Shown here piece by piece: positions 43,939-51,315 of a stretch of 64,000 bases of DNA (its first letter is position 1; each line of letters opens with the position of its first letter). The DNA lies in the NCBI RefSeq assembly GCF_004331465.1, contig NZ_SJKB01000008.1, positions 310,001-374,000 of the forward strand, in the 5' to 3' direction. The notes under the pieces were generated by a model. It saw only the letters and a program-made list of their open reading frames with translations. It was not told the DNA's origin and ran no database searches. The translations under genes and the position numbers were made by a program. This DNA is from Kribbella pittospori. GTDB taxonomy: Bacteria; Actinomycetota; Actinomycetes; Propionibacteriales; Kribbellaceae.

Positions 43939-45132
43939 TCAGGCCGGTTGTTCGGCGATCGGATGTGGCGGGATCCAGCGGTGCATCGCGGTGGCCGCAG
44001 CCCAGCCCGTCGCGGCCATGATGACGATCGCGGGCCCGAGTCCGAACAGAGCTGTAGCCCCGGCCAGCAGCAAGGGCCCGCTGCCGTTCCCGGTGTCGGC
44101 GAACAGCCGGAACGCACCGAGGAACTGCGCGCGCCCGATCGGCGGAGACGCATCCGCACCCAGCGTCATGATCACACCGGCGCCCAGACCGTTGCCGACA
44201 CCCATCAACAAGGCGACTGCGGTGAGCGCCACAGTCGTGTGCGTCAACGGCAACAGCAGATGCGCGAACCCGAGGACAAGCATGGACGGTACGGCGACCC
44301 ACTTGCGGCCAAGGCGGTCCATCACCGAACCGGCTGGATAGAACAGCAGCATGTCGACCGCGCCCGACAGCCCGAAGATGATGCTGGTGGTCTGCGGATC
44401 GAGCCCGATGTGCAACGCCCACAGGGGAATGACCACCTGCCGTGACGCACGGACCGCGCCTACGAGCAGTGCGCCGACGCCGAGGGTCCGGAGTACTGGC
44501 AGGTGATCGCGGATCACTCCCCAGGTCGACTGTGCGGACACCGGTCGGCTCCCGCGCGTACGCCGTACTGACTCGATGTCGGGGAGGCTCAACAGCACGC
44601 CACACGCGAGGACCGCAGCGACCAGGTGGACCCAGTAGGCGCCGTCGGTGCCGAGGAATCGCATCGCGAACGCGCCAAGGAACGGTCCGATGAAGGAGCC
44701 GATGCGCTGTACGCCGCCGAGCGTGGACAGGGCGCGTGCACGCAACTGGATCGGCACGGCCTCGCTCAGGTAGGCCTGACGGGCCAGACCCCAGACCGCG
44801 CCGGCCAGCCCGGTCGCGCCGATGGCGATCGCCAGGCCCCAGACCGTCGGGACGACGATGCAGGCCGCCAGCGCCAGAGCGACCAGCACCGTCGCGGCGA
44901 GCATCGCGCTCCGCTCACCGATCTTGGTGGTGAGCGCACCGGCCGGGATGTCACCGATGACCTGGCCGAGACCGGCCGCTGCCACAACAAGTCCGGCAAC
45001 GGCGACCGAAGCACCGAGGTGGGTGGCGGACACCGCGACCACGGGCGCGATCGCGCCCTGCCCGATGCCGTACAGCAACGCGGGCAGATAGACCGATGGT
45101 GCGATCTTCCAGAGGCTTGCCGGTCCGGTCAT
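43939..45132 (-). CDS. MFS transporter
   Basis: A 397-residue major facilitator with about 12 membrane segments. Between segments 2 and 3 lies the loop GDIPAGALTTKIGERSAML, related to the family motif GxLaDrxGrk, and a second copy (GSVMDRLGRKW) opens the second half. The ATG overlaps the IclR gene stop by 4 bp (ATGA), so the two are co-transcribed. The substrate is unknown; IclR and FAH neighbours suggest an organic acid. Confidence 0.85.
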   Translation of the reverse strand: MTGPASLWKIAPSVYLPALLYGIGQGAIAPVVAVSATHLGASVAVAGLVVAAAGLGQVIGDIPAGALTTKIGERSAMLAATVLVALALAACIVVPTVWGLAIAIGATGLAGAVWGLARQAYLSEAVPIQLRARALSTLGGVQRIGSFIGPFLGAFAMRFLGTDGAYWVHLVAAVLACGVLLSLPDIESVRRTRGSRPVSAQSTWGVIRDHLPVLRTLGVGALLVGAVRASRQVVIPLWALHIGLDPQTTSIIFGLSGAVDMLLFYPAGSVMDRLGRKWVAVPSMLVLGFAHLLLPLTHTTVALTAVALLMGVGNGLGAGVIMTLGADASPPIGRAQFLGAFRLFADTGNGSGPLLLAGATALFGLGPAIVIMAATGWAAATAMHRWIPPHPIAEQPA

Positions 45133-45962
45133 GAGCGGCTGACCGCCGGCTCCGACGCGCGCGCCGTACCGAGGTCGCGTTCGGCTGGGGTGGCGCCGAG
45201 CAGCTCGGACACCGACCACGCGGCGGGGACCACCCGCTCGCCGAACTCGTCCATCCGCTCCTCCGGCATCCGCATCTCCGGGCCTGACACGGACAGGCAG
45301 CCGACCGCCTGACCAGAGAAGTCGAAGACCGGGGCCGCCACGGATCTGATGCCCGGCGTCCGTTCGGACAGCGACTTCGCGAAGCCCTGGGTCCGGATCT
45401 CGGCCAGCTGAGCAGCCAGCACGACCGGATCGGTGATGGTCTGCGGCAGCACCTGCTCGAGCGGCCCGGCCAGCACCTTGACCTGCCGCTCCCACGGGGA
45501 GAACGCCAGCAGAACCTTGCCTGGAGCACCGAGTGGCAGCGGCACCGGGATGCCGAACTCCGTGTACGTACGACGCAACTGGTGACGGCTCTCGACCTGG
45601 TCGAGGACGACGCGCTGCCCGGACGGGAGCAACTCGTGCACGGCCGCCGTCTCCTCGGTCTCGTCACGCAGCGCACGCAGTACCGGCATGGCGGCGTCGC
45701 GCAGGGTCGCCGGGATCCCGCCGCTGTGGGCCAACTGGGCGACCAGCGGACCGAGCGCGTACCGGCGGTGAGCCGTCTGGCGGATCAGCCCGTTCTCCTG
45801 CATCGCCAGCAGCAGCCGGTGCACGGTGCTGGTGGACAGACCGGTCGCGCGGGCCAGGTCACTGATGCCGAGATCGGGCGTCCGGGCGTCGAAGCAGCGC
45901 AGGATCGCCACCGCCCGATCGATGGACTGCACCGATCCATGGCGTCCGGGGTTTTCCTGCAT
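45129..45962 (-). CDS. IclR family transcriptional regulator
   Basis: A 277-residue regulator with an N-terminal winged HTH (SIDRAVAILRCFDARTPDLG, then LARATGLSTSTVHRLLLAMQ) and a C-terminal effector domain (LRDETEETAAVHELLPSGQRV to GCLSVSGPEMRM). Start chosen at MQENPGRHG because the upstream frame runs toward the divergent FAH gene. It is coupled to the MFS gene and faces the FAH gene. Confidence 0.9.
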   Translation of the reverse strand: MQENPGRHGSVQSIDRAVAILRCFDARTPDLGISDLARATGLSTSTVHRLLLAMQENGLIRQTAHRRYALGPLVAQLAHSGGIPATLRDAAMPVLRALRDETEETAAVHELLPSGQRVVLDQVESRHQLRRTYTEFGIPVPLPLGAPGKVLLAFSPWERQVKVLAGPLEQVLPQTITDPVVLAAQLAEIRTQGFAKSLSERTPGIRSVAAPVFDFSGQAVGCLSVSGPEMRMPEERMDEFGERVVPAAWSVSELLGATPAERDLGTARASEPAVSRS

Positions 45963-45980
45963 GGCGAAACCGTATCCCAC

Positions 45981-46028
45981 GATGCGGGAACTTTGCACCC
46001 GCTCCCGATCTACGGACAGTTCCGCATC
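45981..46028. promoter_or_regulatory. Inverted-repeat operator candidate between IclR and FAH genes
   Basis: GATGCGGGAACT (45981-45992) and AGTTCCGCATC (46018-46028) are inverted copies with one extra G, 25 bp apart. The GCGGAAC/GTTCCGC core resembles sites reported for IclR-family regulators. Confidence 0.5.
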
Positions 46029-46070
46029 TAGGCTGTGGCGCACCTGTCACCCGCGCGTCGAAGGAGCAGC

Positions 46071-46928
46071 ATGGCCGGCCGATTCGTCCAGGTGGGATCC
46101 GCGAAGCTTGCTAGTGGCAACGAAGTGCCGGTGGTGCTCGATCCGGACCGCGGCGTGGTGCCGATCGCCGACCTCGGCTTCGCGCCGGACCTGCCGACGC
46201 TGTTCGGTACGACGACCCTGGCGGAGCTCGCGGTCGCGGCCGAGCGGGCGCCGGATTCGGCGTTCCACCCGACGGCCGAGGTGGTGGCGCCGTACCGGAA
46301 TCCGCGCAAGATCTGGGGCATCGGGCTGAACTACCTCGAGCACGCCGGTGACCTGTCCGAGAACGTGCCGACCGAGCCGGCGTCGTTCATGAAGGGCGAC
46401 CACACGATCATCGGGCCGGGCGACCCGATCCCGGTGCCGTCGCAGAGCCGGCGTACGACGGCGGAGGCCGAGCTGGGGCTGGTGATCGGCCGGGAGTGCT
46501 ACCAGGTCGAGGAGGACGAAGCGCTCGACCACGTCTTCGGCGTCGTCCCGGTGCTGGACCAGACCGCCGAGGACATCCTGGAGAAGAACCCGCGCTTCCT
46601 GACCCGGTCGAAGAACTTTCCCGGCTTCTTCTCCTTCGGCCCGTGGATCACCGGCCTGGACGCCGTACTCGCGCACTGGGGCTCACTCGACGCGGTCGAG
46701 GTCTCGACGGTCCTGAACGGCGAGGTCCACCGCAGCAACACGATCGCCAACATGGCCTTCAGCCCCGCGTTCCTGGTCAGCTTCCACAGCAAGGTGATGC
46801 CCCTCTACCCCGGCGACATCATCTCCCCCGGCACCCCCGGCGCCGTCCACATCACCCCCGGCGACACCGCCGAATCCCACATCCCCGCCGTCGGCACCCT
46901 CACCAACCCAGTCACCGCGGGCCGCTGA
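46071..46928 (+). CDS. Fumarylacetoacetate hydrolase family protein
   Basis: A 285-residue FAH-fold enzyme. NPRKIWGIGLNYLEHAGDLS, then the metal-binding EAELGLVIGREC and the late PLYPGDIISPGTPGAVHITP are characteristic. Such enzymes hydrolyse or decarboxylate 2-keto acids in catabolic pathways. The ATG follows AAGGAG; the upstream in-frame ATG is rejected. It is divergent from the IclR/MFS pair and may be their target. Confidence 0.85.
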   Translation: MAGRFVQVGSAKLASGNEVPVVLDPDRGVVPIADLGFAPDLPTLFGTTTLAELAVAAERAPDSAFHPTAEVVAPYRNPRKIWGIGLNYLEHAGDLSENVPTEPASFMKGDHTIIGPGDPIPVPSQSRRTTAEAELGLVIGRECYQVEEDEALDHVFGVVPVLDQTAEDILEKNPRFLTRSKNFPGFFSFGPWITGLDAVLAHWGSLDAVEVSTVLNGEVHRSNTIANMAFSPAFLVSFHSKVMPLYPGDIISPGTPGAVHITPGDTAESHIPAVGTLTNPVTAGR

Positions 46929-46931
46929 GCC

Positions 46932-47382
46932 TCAGGAACCGCGTGCGTGTCCGGGCGGGTCACCGCGACGACGGTGAGCAGGCTCTCGAGACCCTTGAAG
47001 TCGTCCGGGTTGGTGGTGAACAGCGGCAGGTCCTCCGCGACGGCGATACTTGCGATCATCAGGTCGGCGACCCGTCGGCGCGGGGTCCGGCCCGCCGCGA
47101 CGACCGACGCGCAGATTCGTCCGTAGGTCCGGGCGGCTTCGATGTCGAAGGGAATCGGGTCGAACTCGTTCTCCGCCCGCTGCAGGATGTCCGTCCGTCG
47201 AGGCCCGCTCGGCATGCTCGTCGTACCTCTGTCCGGCGCGCACCTGGTGCGGGCCGGCGGACAGCTCGGCCAGGGTGATGGTCGAGATCGCCATCTCGGC
47301 CGGCAGCTCCGCAGGATCGATCGACCTGCGCAGGATCATGAATGTTCGTGTCGAGCAGACCCTGCGCGTACTCACCGGGCAT
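46932..47382 (-). pseudogene. VapC-like PIN toxin, frameshifted
   Basis: Three reading frames together encode one PIN-domain toxin. The first (ATG at 47382, overlapping the antitoxin by 11 bp) gives EYAQGLLDTNI, including the first catalytic Asp. The second continues MILRRSIDPAELPAEMAIST, then ITLAELSAGPHQVR. The third gives TDILQRAENEFDPIPFDIEA and RRRVADLMIASIAVAEDLPL, then FTTNPDDF. Two +1 shifts break it, near 47340 and near 47200. The original stop also seems lost near the FAH gene. Sequencing error is the alternative. Confidence 0.75.
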
Positions 47383-47641
47383 ACGGGTCGTCCGGCTCCT
47401 GGTCGACCGCACTGCCCTGGTCGGCCCGGAAGTCCTCGAGCGAAACCTCGGGTGCGCTGCGGGACATCGCGGCGAACTCGGCTCGCGGGACGAACCGGCG
47501 CCGGCGGCGCAGCGGAACCAGCTCGCCGATGCGGTGGCCGTCGCGCGTGACGACGAAGACCTGGCCACCCTCGACAGCATCCATGATCTCCCGCGACCGC
47601 ATCCGCAGGTCGCGTTGGGTGATCTCCTCCAAGTTGCTCAT
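47372..47641 (-). CDS. Phd/YefM-family antitoxin
   Basis: An 89-residue antitoxin: N-terminal Phd fold (ITQRDLRMRSREIMDAVEGG, then VFVVTRDGHRIGELVPL) and a C-terminal toxin-binding tail ending DDPYAR. The frame is intact. It overlaps the broken toxin gene. Two palindromes just upstream (47661-47694) fit autoregulation. Confidence 0.88.
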   Translation of the reverse strand: MSNLEEITQRDLRMRSREIMDAVEGGQVFVVTRDGHRIGELVPLRRRRRFVPRAEFAAMSRSAPEVSLEDFRADQGSAVDQEPDDPYAR

Positions 47642-47660
47642 GGACTCATTTACCGGCCGG

Positions 47661-47694
47661 GTAGCACCTGGTGCTACGGGATAGCACCAGGTGC
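47661..47694. promoter_or_regulatory. Tandem palindromes upstream of the antitoxin
   Basis: GTAGCACCTGGTGCTAC (47661-47677) is a perfect 17-bp palindrome. GCACCAGGTGC (47684-47694) shares its core, and the centres are 20 bp apart, two helical turns. They sit 20 bp before the antitoxin ATG, as expected of an antitoxin-bound operator. Confidence 0.65.
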
Positions 47695-47702
47695 CTTGGG
47701 GG

Positions 47703-48107
47703 TCAGCTGAGGACGGCGAGGGCGTCGATCTCTACCAGCATGTCTTCGCGGGGGAGGCCGGTGAAGACGGTGGTGCGGGAGGGGAGGACGCCGCTGGGGG
47801 TGCGGGTGGAGAGGAACTCGGCGTACGCCTCGTTCATGACGGCGAAGTCCTCGCGCTTGGTGAGGTAGACGCGCATCATCACCACGTCGTCGAAGCTGCC
47901 GCCGCCGGCCTTGAGGATCGCCTCGACGTTCTGCAGCACCCGCGTGGTCTGGCCCTTCACGTCACCGGTGGAGACGAACTCGCCGGTGGCCGGGTCGACC
48001 GAACCCTGGCCGGACACCTGCAGAATGTTGCCCTTGCGGACGCCCTGCGAGTACACCGGCATCGGCGCGGGCGCCTCGGTGGTGGAGACGGCGGTCTTGT
48101 CGGACAT
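47703..48107 (-). CDS. RidA family enamine/imine deaminase
   Basis: A 134-residue RidA/YjgF protein (KGNILQVSGQGSVDPATGEF, then QTTRVLQNVEAILKAGG, and SRTTVFTGLPREDMLVEIDA). RidA hydrolyses reactive enamine/imine intermediates released by PLP-dependent dehydratases. Its presence beside a PLP deaminase locus fits that role. The ATG at 48107 is preferred; a GTG four codons upstream is possible. It is the last gene of the kinase-IclR-RidA unit. Confidence 0.88.
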   Translation of the reverse strand: MSDKTAVSTTEAPAPMPVYSQGVRKGNILQVSGQGSVDPATGEFVSTGDVKGQTTRVLQNVEAILKAGGGSFDDVVMMRVYLTKREDFAVMNEAYAEFLSTRTPSGVLPSRTTVFTGLPREDMLVEIDALAVLS

Positions 48108-48122
48108 CAGGTCTGACACCTC

Positions 48123-48857
48123 TCAGTTGTAGTCGGCGCTGATCGCCTTCGTGGTGGCCAGCAGCTCGGGCAGAAGCTCGAGCACCTGCCCATAGTCCAG
48201 CAGTACGTCGGGGACCGAGATCGAGACGGCCCCCACGATCCGGCCGTGCTGGTCGGCGACGGGCGCGCCGATGCAGTTGATGAACGACTCGTGCTCGGCC
48301 CGGTCCTGCGCCCATCCCTGCGCCCGGACCGCGTCCAGCTCGGCGCGCAGTGCGTCCGGATCGGTGATCGTCTGCGGCGTGAACGCGTGGTACTCGATCG
48401 ACTCGAGCAGCGCCTCCCGAATCCGCTTCGGCTGCGCCGCCAGCAGCACCTTCCCGACAGCAGTGCAGTGCAGCGCGGCCGGTACGCCGATCTGCGAGTA
48501 CATCCGCACCGATCGCACACTGTCGAGCTTGTCGACGTAGATGACCTCACCGTTCTCCCAGGCCGCCAGGTGCACCGTCTGACCGGTCTTCTGGTTCAGC
48601 TGGCGCAGATGCGGCGCCGCTACCTCACGTACGACGTGCTGCTCGCGAGCCGCATCCGCCAGCGCGAACAGCCGCGACCCCAAGCGATAGCGATGCGAGT
48701 CATCACGTCGTACGAACCGGTCCGCCTCCATGGTCCGCAGCAGCCGCAGCACAGTGGTCTTGTGTACGCCGAGCTCCGTCGCCAACTGGTCGAGCGACCG
48801 CTCCCCCTCGCCCAGACTGGCGAGGATCTGCAATGCCCTGGCGAGACTCTGACTCAT
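48123..48857 (-). CDS. IclR family transcriptional regulator
   Basis: A 244-residue IclR protein: wHTH (QSLARALQILASLGEGERSL, then LATELGVHKTTVLRLLRTME) and effector domain (QKTGQTVHLAAWENGEVIYV to GAVSISVPDVLLDYG). Its start overlaps the kinase stop by 4 bp. It probably controls both arms of the divergent locus through the inverted repeat at 49954-49981. Confidence 0.9.
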   Translation of the reverse strand: MSQSLARALQILASLGEGERSLDQLATELGVHKTTVLRLLRTMEADRFVRRDDSHRYRLGSRLFALADAAREQHVVREVAAPHLRQLNQKTGQTVHLAAWENGEVIYVDKLDSVRSVRMYSQIGVPAALHCTAVGKVLLAAQPKRIREALLESIEYHAFTPQTITDPDALRAELDAVRAQGWAQDRAEHESFINCIGAPVADQHGRIVGAVSISVPDVLLDYGQVLELLPELLATTKAISADYN

Positions 48858-49864
48858 GCCGCCGTCTTCACACCAGCCGGACCGACGTGCGTCGCGGCCC
48901 ACTCCTCGTCGGAGCAGGTGAGCAGTGCCTGACGCACGGCGGGGTCCAGCGGAGCAGCGTGATCCTCCGGCACCGCTAGTACGGCCGCAGCGCCCAGATG
49001 ACCGAGCCGCAGCCGCTGCTCCATCGGCAGCCCTTGCAGCGTCCCCGCCAAGAAACCCGCAGCGAACGCGTCGCCTGCACCAACGGGCTCCACGACCTCG
49101 ACCGTGAGGGCAGGGACTTCAGTACGACGTCCGTCCGGCTCCAGCACCAGCGCCGTGTGTGCGTCATCCTTCAGGACCAGCGTCGACCGCGGTCCGAGGA
49201 GTTCACGCAGCTCACCGGGGTCCTTTGTGCCGGCGAACACCAGCGCCTCATCAGCACCGATCAGTACGACGTCCGCCGCGCGCAGCAATCGCCATAGTGG
49301 CGCCGGGTCCTTGTCCCGCCACAGTGCCGGGCGCCAGTTGAGGTCGACGCTCAGGGTGAAGTCGCGCTGCTGCTCAGCCAGGCTGTCCAGCATCAGTGCG
49401 GCCGTGTCGGAGATCGCTGCGGTGATTCCGGTCGTGTGCACGAGCTTTGCCTGCGTGAGCCGATCGCGGACCGCCGGCCGGTCCAGGAACGACGGAGTCA
49501 TGGCCGAGGCTGCCGAACCAGTCCGGTAGTAGTGCATCCGCGAGCGGCCGTTCAGCGACTCCTTCACATACATCGCGGTTGGCCGGTCGGGGTCGATCTC
49601 GACTCCCCCGACCTCGACACCGCGCGTCCGCAGATCGCGCAGGACGTGCCGACCGAAGCCGTCGTCGCCCAGTCGCGAGAGCCAGGCGGTCGGGATGTCG
49701 AGCGCGGCGAGACCGCCGGACACGTTGCACTCGGCCCCGCCGACCGATCGCCGGAACGTCTCGATGTCTTCCAGCGGCACCCCGGTCTCCCCCGCCAGCA
49801 TGATCATCGCCTCGCCGATGCAGATCGCGGCGGGGGCAGCTGTCTCAGGGAGCGGTTCGGCCAT
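48854..49864 (-). CDS. PfkB-family sugar kinase, 2-keto-3-deoxygluconate kinase-like
   Basis: A 336-residue ribokinase-fold kinase. The N-terminal sugar site (SVGGAECNVSGGLAALDIPT) and the C-terminal signature with catalytic Asp (EPVGAGDAFAAGFLAGTLQG) are present. Sequence style and the KDPG aldolase encoded in the same locus suggest KDG as substrate. The ATG at 49864 has GAGGAG at 5-nt spacing; the GTG two codons earlier is less likely. First gene of the minus-strand unit. Confidence 0.85.
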   Translation of the reverse strand: MAEPLPETAAPAAICIGEAMIMLAGETGVPLEDIETFRRSVGGAECNVSGGLAALDIPTAWLSRLGDDGFGRHVLRDLRTRGVEVGGVEIDPDRPTAMYVKESLNGRSRMHYYRTGSAASAMTPSFLDRPAVRDRLTQAKLVHTTGITAAISDTAALMLDSLAEQQRDFTLSVDLNWRPALWRDKDPAPLWRLLRAADVVLIGADEALVFAGTKDPGELRELLGPRSTLVLKDDAHTALVLEPDGRRTEVPALTVEVVEPVGAGDAFAAGFLAGTLQGLPMEQRLRLGHLGAAAVLAVPEDHAAPLDPAVRQALLTCSDEEWAATHVGPAGVKTAA

Positions 49865-49914
49865 CGGCACTCCTCGGGGTGCGAGTGATGGGATGGGAGC
49901 TGCGACACGTGTCG

Positions 49915-49944
49915 TTGACGGGGATTTCGGCGCGATGCTACAAC
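49915..49944 (+). promoter_or_regulatory. Promoter for the deaminase operon
   Basis: TTGACG (49915-49920), 18-bp spacer, TACAAC (49939-49944). The start would lie near 49951, immediately before the operator. Confidence 0.65.
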
Positions 49945-49964
49945 CGTATCGTCAGAATGCGCAA
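49935..49964 (-). promoter_or_regulatory. Promoter for the kinase-IclR-RidA unit
   Basis: TTGCGC (49959-49964), 18-bp spacer, TAGCAT (49935-49940), overlapping the plus-strand promoter and with its -35 inside one operator arm. Confidence 0.5.
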
Positions 49965-49981
49965 TCAGCGTTGCGCATTCT
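49954..49981. promoter_or_regulatory. 11-bp inverted-repeat operator, likely IclR site
   Basis: AGAATGCGCAA (49954-49964) and TTGCGCATTCT (49971-49981) are perfect arms around 6 bp. The site overlaps both divergent promoters, so one bound dimer could repress both operons. Confidence 0.7.
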
Positions 49982-50009
49982 GCAATATCGACCACCACCA
50001 GGGGAGCAG

Positions 50010-51314
50010 ATGCCAGCCGCCTACGATGCCGACGCCATCGCCGCCCTCGCCGACCAGCCCGTGAGCTGGCGAGACAAGGCCCTACCACCCGCATTCTGGG
50101 GCCGGACAGTTGCGGAGGTGCTGGCCGACAAGCCCCGGCTCTCCCAGCTACCCACTCCGGTGATGACGCTGTCCGCTCCCGGTCTGCGCCACAACGTCGA
50201 CGCCCTCGCCCGTTGGTCGGCCCACCACGGACTCGATCTCGCGCCGCACGGCAAGACCACGATGGCCCCGGCGCTCTGGGCGATGCAGCTCGACGCCGGC
50301 TCCTGGGCGATCACGCTCGCGAACGTCTTCCAGCTCGGCGTCGCTCGCGTGTACGGCGTCCGCCGGGTGCTGATCGCGAACGCGGTGATCTCCCCGCTAC
50401 AGCTGCGCTGGATCGCGGACGAGCTCGCCCGGGACCCCGAGTTCGAGGTGCTGTGCTGGGCCGACTCGGTCCGCACGGTGGAGATCATGGAGGCGGCCCG
50501 GTCGGCGTACGTCGGTCCGGACGCGCGGCCACTCGACGTACTCGTGGAGATCGGCGGACTCGACGGCCGGACCGGCGCACGGGATGCCGAGACGGCAGTG
50601 GCCGTCGGCGAGGCGATCGCTGCGGCGTCTACGCTGCGGCTGACCGGAGTCGCCGGGTACGAGGGCGCGGTCGGGCATGGAGTCGACGAGGCCGGTCTCG
50701 CGGGGGTGAGGGCATACCTCAGTGAGTTTGCTGGGATCCACCACCGCTTGAAGAGTCTGTACGACGCGGACATCACGCCGGTGGTCAGCGCCGGTGGCAG
50801 TCAGTACTTCGAGCTGGTGGCCGAGGTGCTCGGGCCGCTCGGTGCCGACGGAGCACGCGTCGTACTGCGGTCCGGCGCGTACATCAGTCACGACGACGGG
50901 CTCTACCGCCGGGTGTCGCCTCTCGGCGAGACTCCGCGGACGGACGGCGAGCGGCTGGTGTCGGCGATGCATGCCTGGGTCAGGATCACGTCGCAGCCCG
51001 AGCCGGGGCTGGCGATCTTCGACGCAGGCAAGCGTGACCTGCCGTTCGACCAGGACATGCCGGAGCCGCAGCTGATCCGGCCGCGCTCCGACGGTGAGCC
51101 GGTGCTGCAGGCCACTGGGATGACGGTCACCAAACTCAACGACCAGCACGGGTTCCTGCACTTCACTGACGTACCCGTGGTGATCGGCGACGAGTTGCGG
51201 GTCGGGTTGTCGCATCCGTGTACGGCGTTCGACAAGTGGGGGCTGATCCCGGTCGTGGACGATCCGGACGCGACCGATCCCGTGGTCGTCGATCTGGTCA
51301 GGACCTTCTTCTGA
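50010..51314 (+). CDS. PLP-dependent D-amino-acid deaminase (DSD1/alanine-racemase-N type); candidate D-glucosaminate ammonia-lyase
   Basis: A 434-residue fold-III PLP enzyme. The PLP-binding Lys lies in LAPHGKTTMAPALW; the barrel continues and the C-terminal domain ends DELRVGLSHPCTAFDKWGLI, with the His-x-Cys zinc motif of D-serine dehydratases. The reaction would release ammonia and a 2-keto acid. Given the D-aminoacylase, KDG-type kinase and KDPG aldolase beside it, I infer D-glucosaminate as substrate, giving KDG. D-Ser or D-Thr are alternatives. The start has a GGGGAG ribosome site. Confidence 0.85.
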   Translation: MPAAYDADAIAALADQPVSWRDKALPPAFWGRTVAEVLADKPRLSQLPTPVMTLSAPGLRHNVDALARWSAHHGLDLAPHGKTTMAPALWAMQLDAGSWAITLANVFQLGVARVYGVRRVLIANAVISPLQLRWIADELARDPEFEVLCWADSVRTVEIMEAARSAYVGPDARPLDVLVEIGGLDGRTGARDAETAVAVGEAIAAASTLRLTGVAGYEGAVGHGVDEAGLAGVRAYLSEFAGIHHRLKSLYDADITPVVSAGGSQYFELVAEVLGPLGADGARVVLRSGAYISHDDGLYRRVSPLGETPRTDGERLVSAMHAWVRITSQPEPGLAIFDAGKRDLPFDQDMPEPQLIRPRSDGEPVLQATGMTVTKLNDQHGFLHFTDVPVVIGDELRVGLSHPCTAFDKWGLIPVVDDPDATDPVVVDLVRTFF

Positions 51315-51315
51315 C

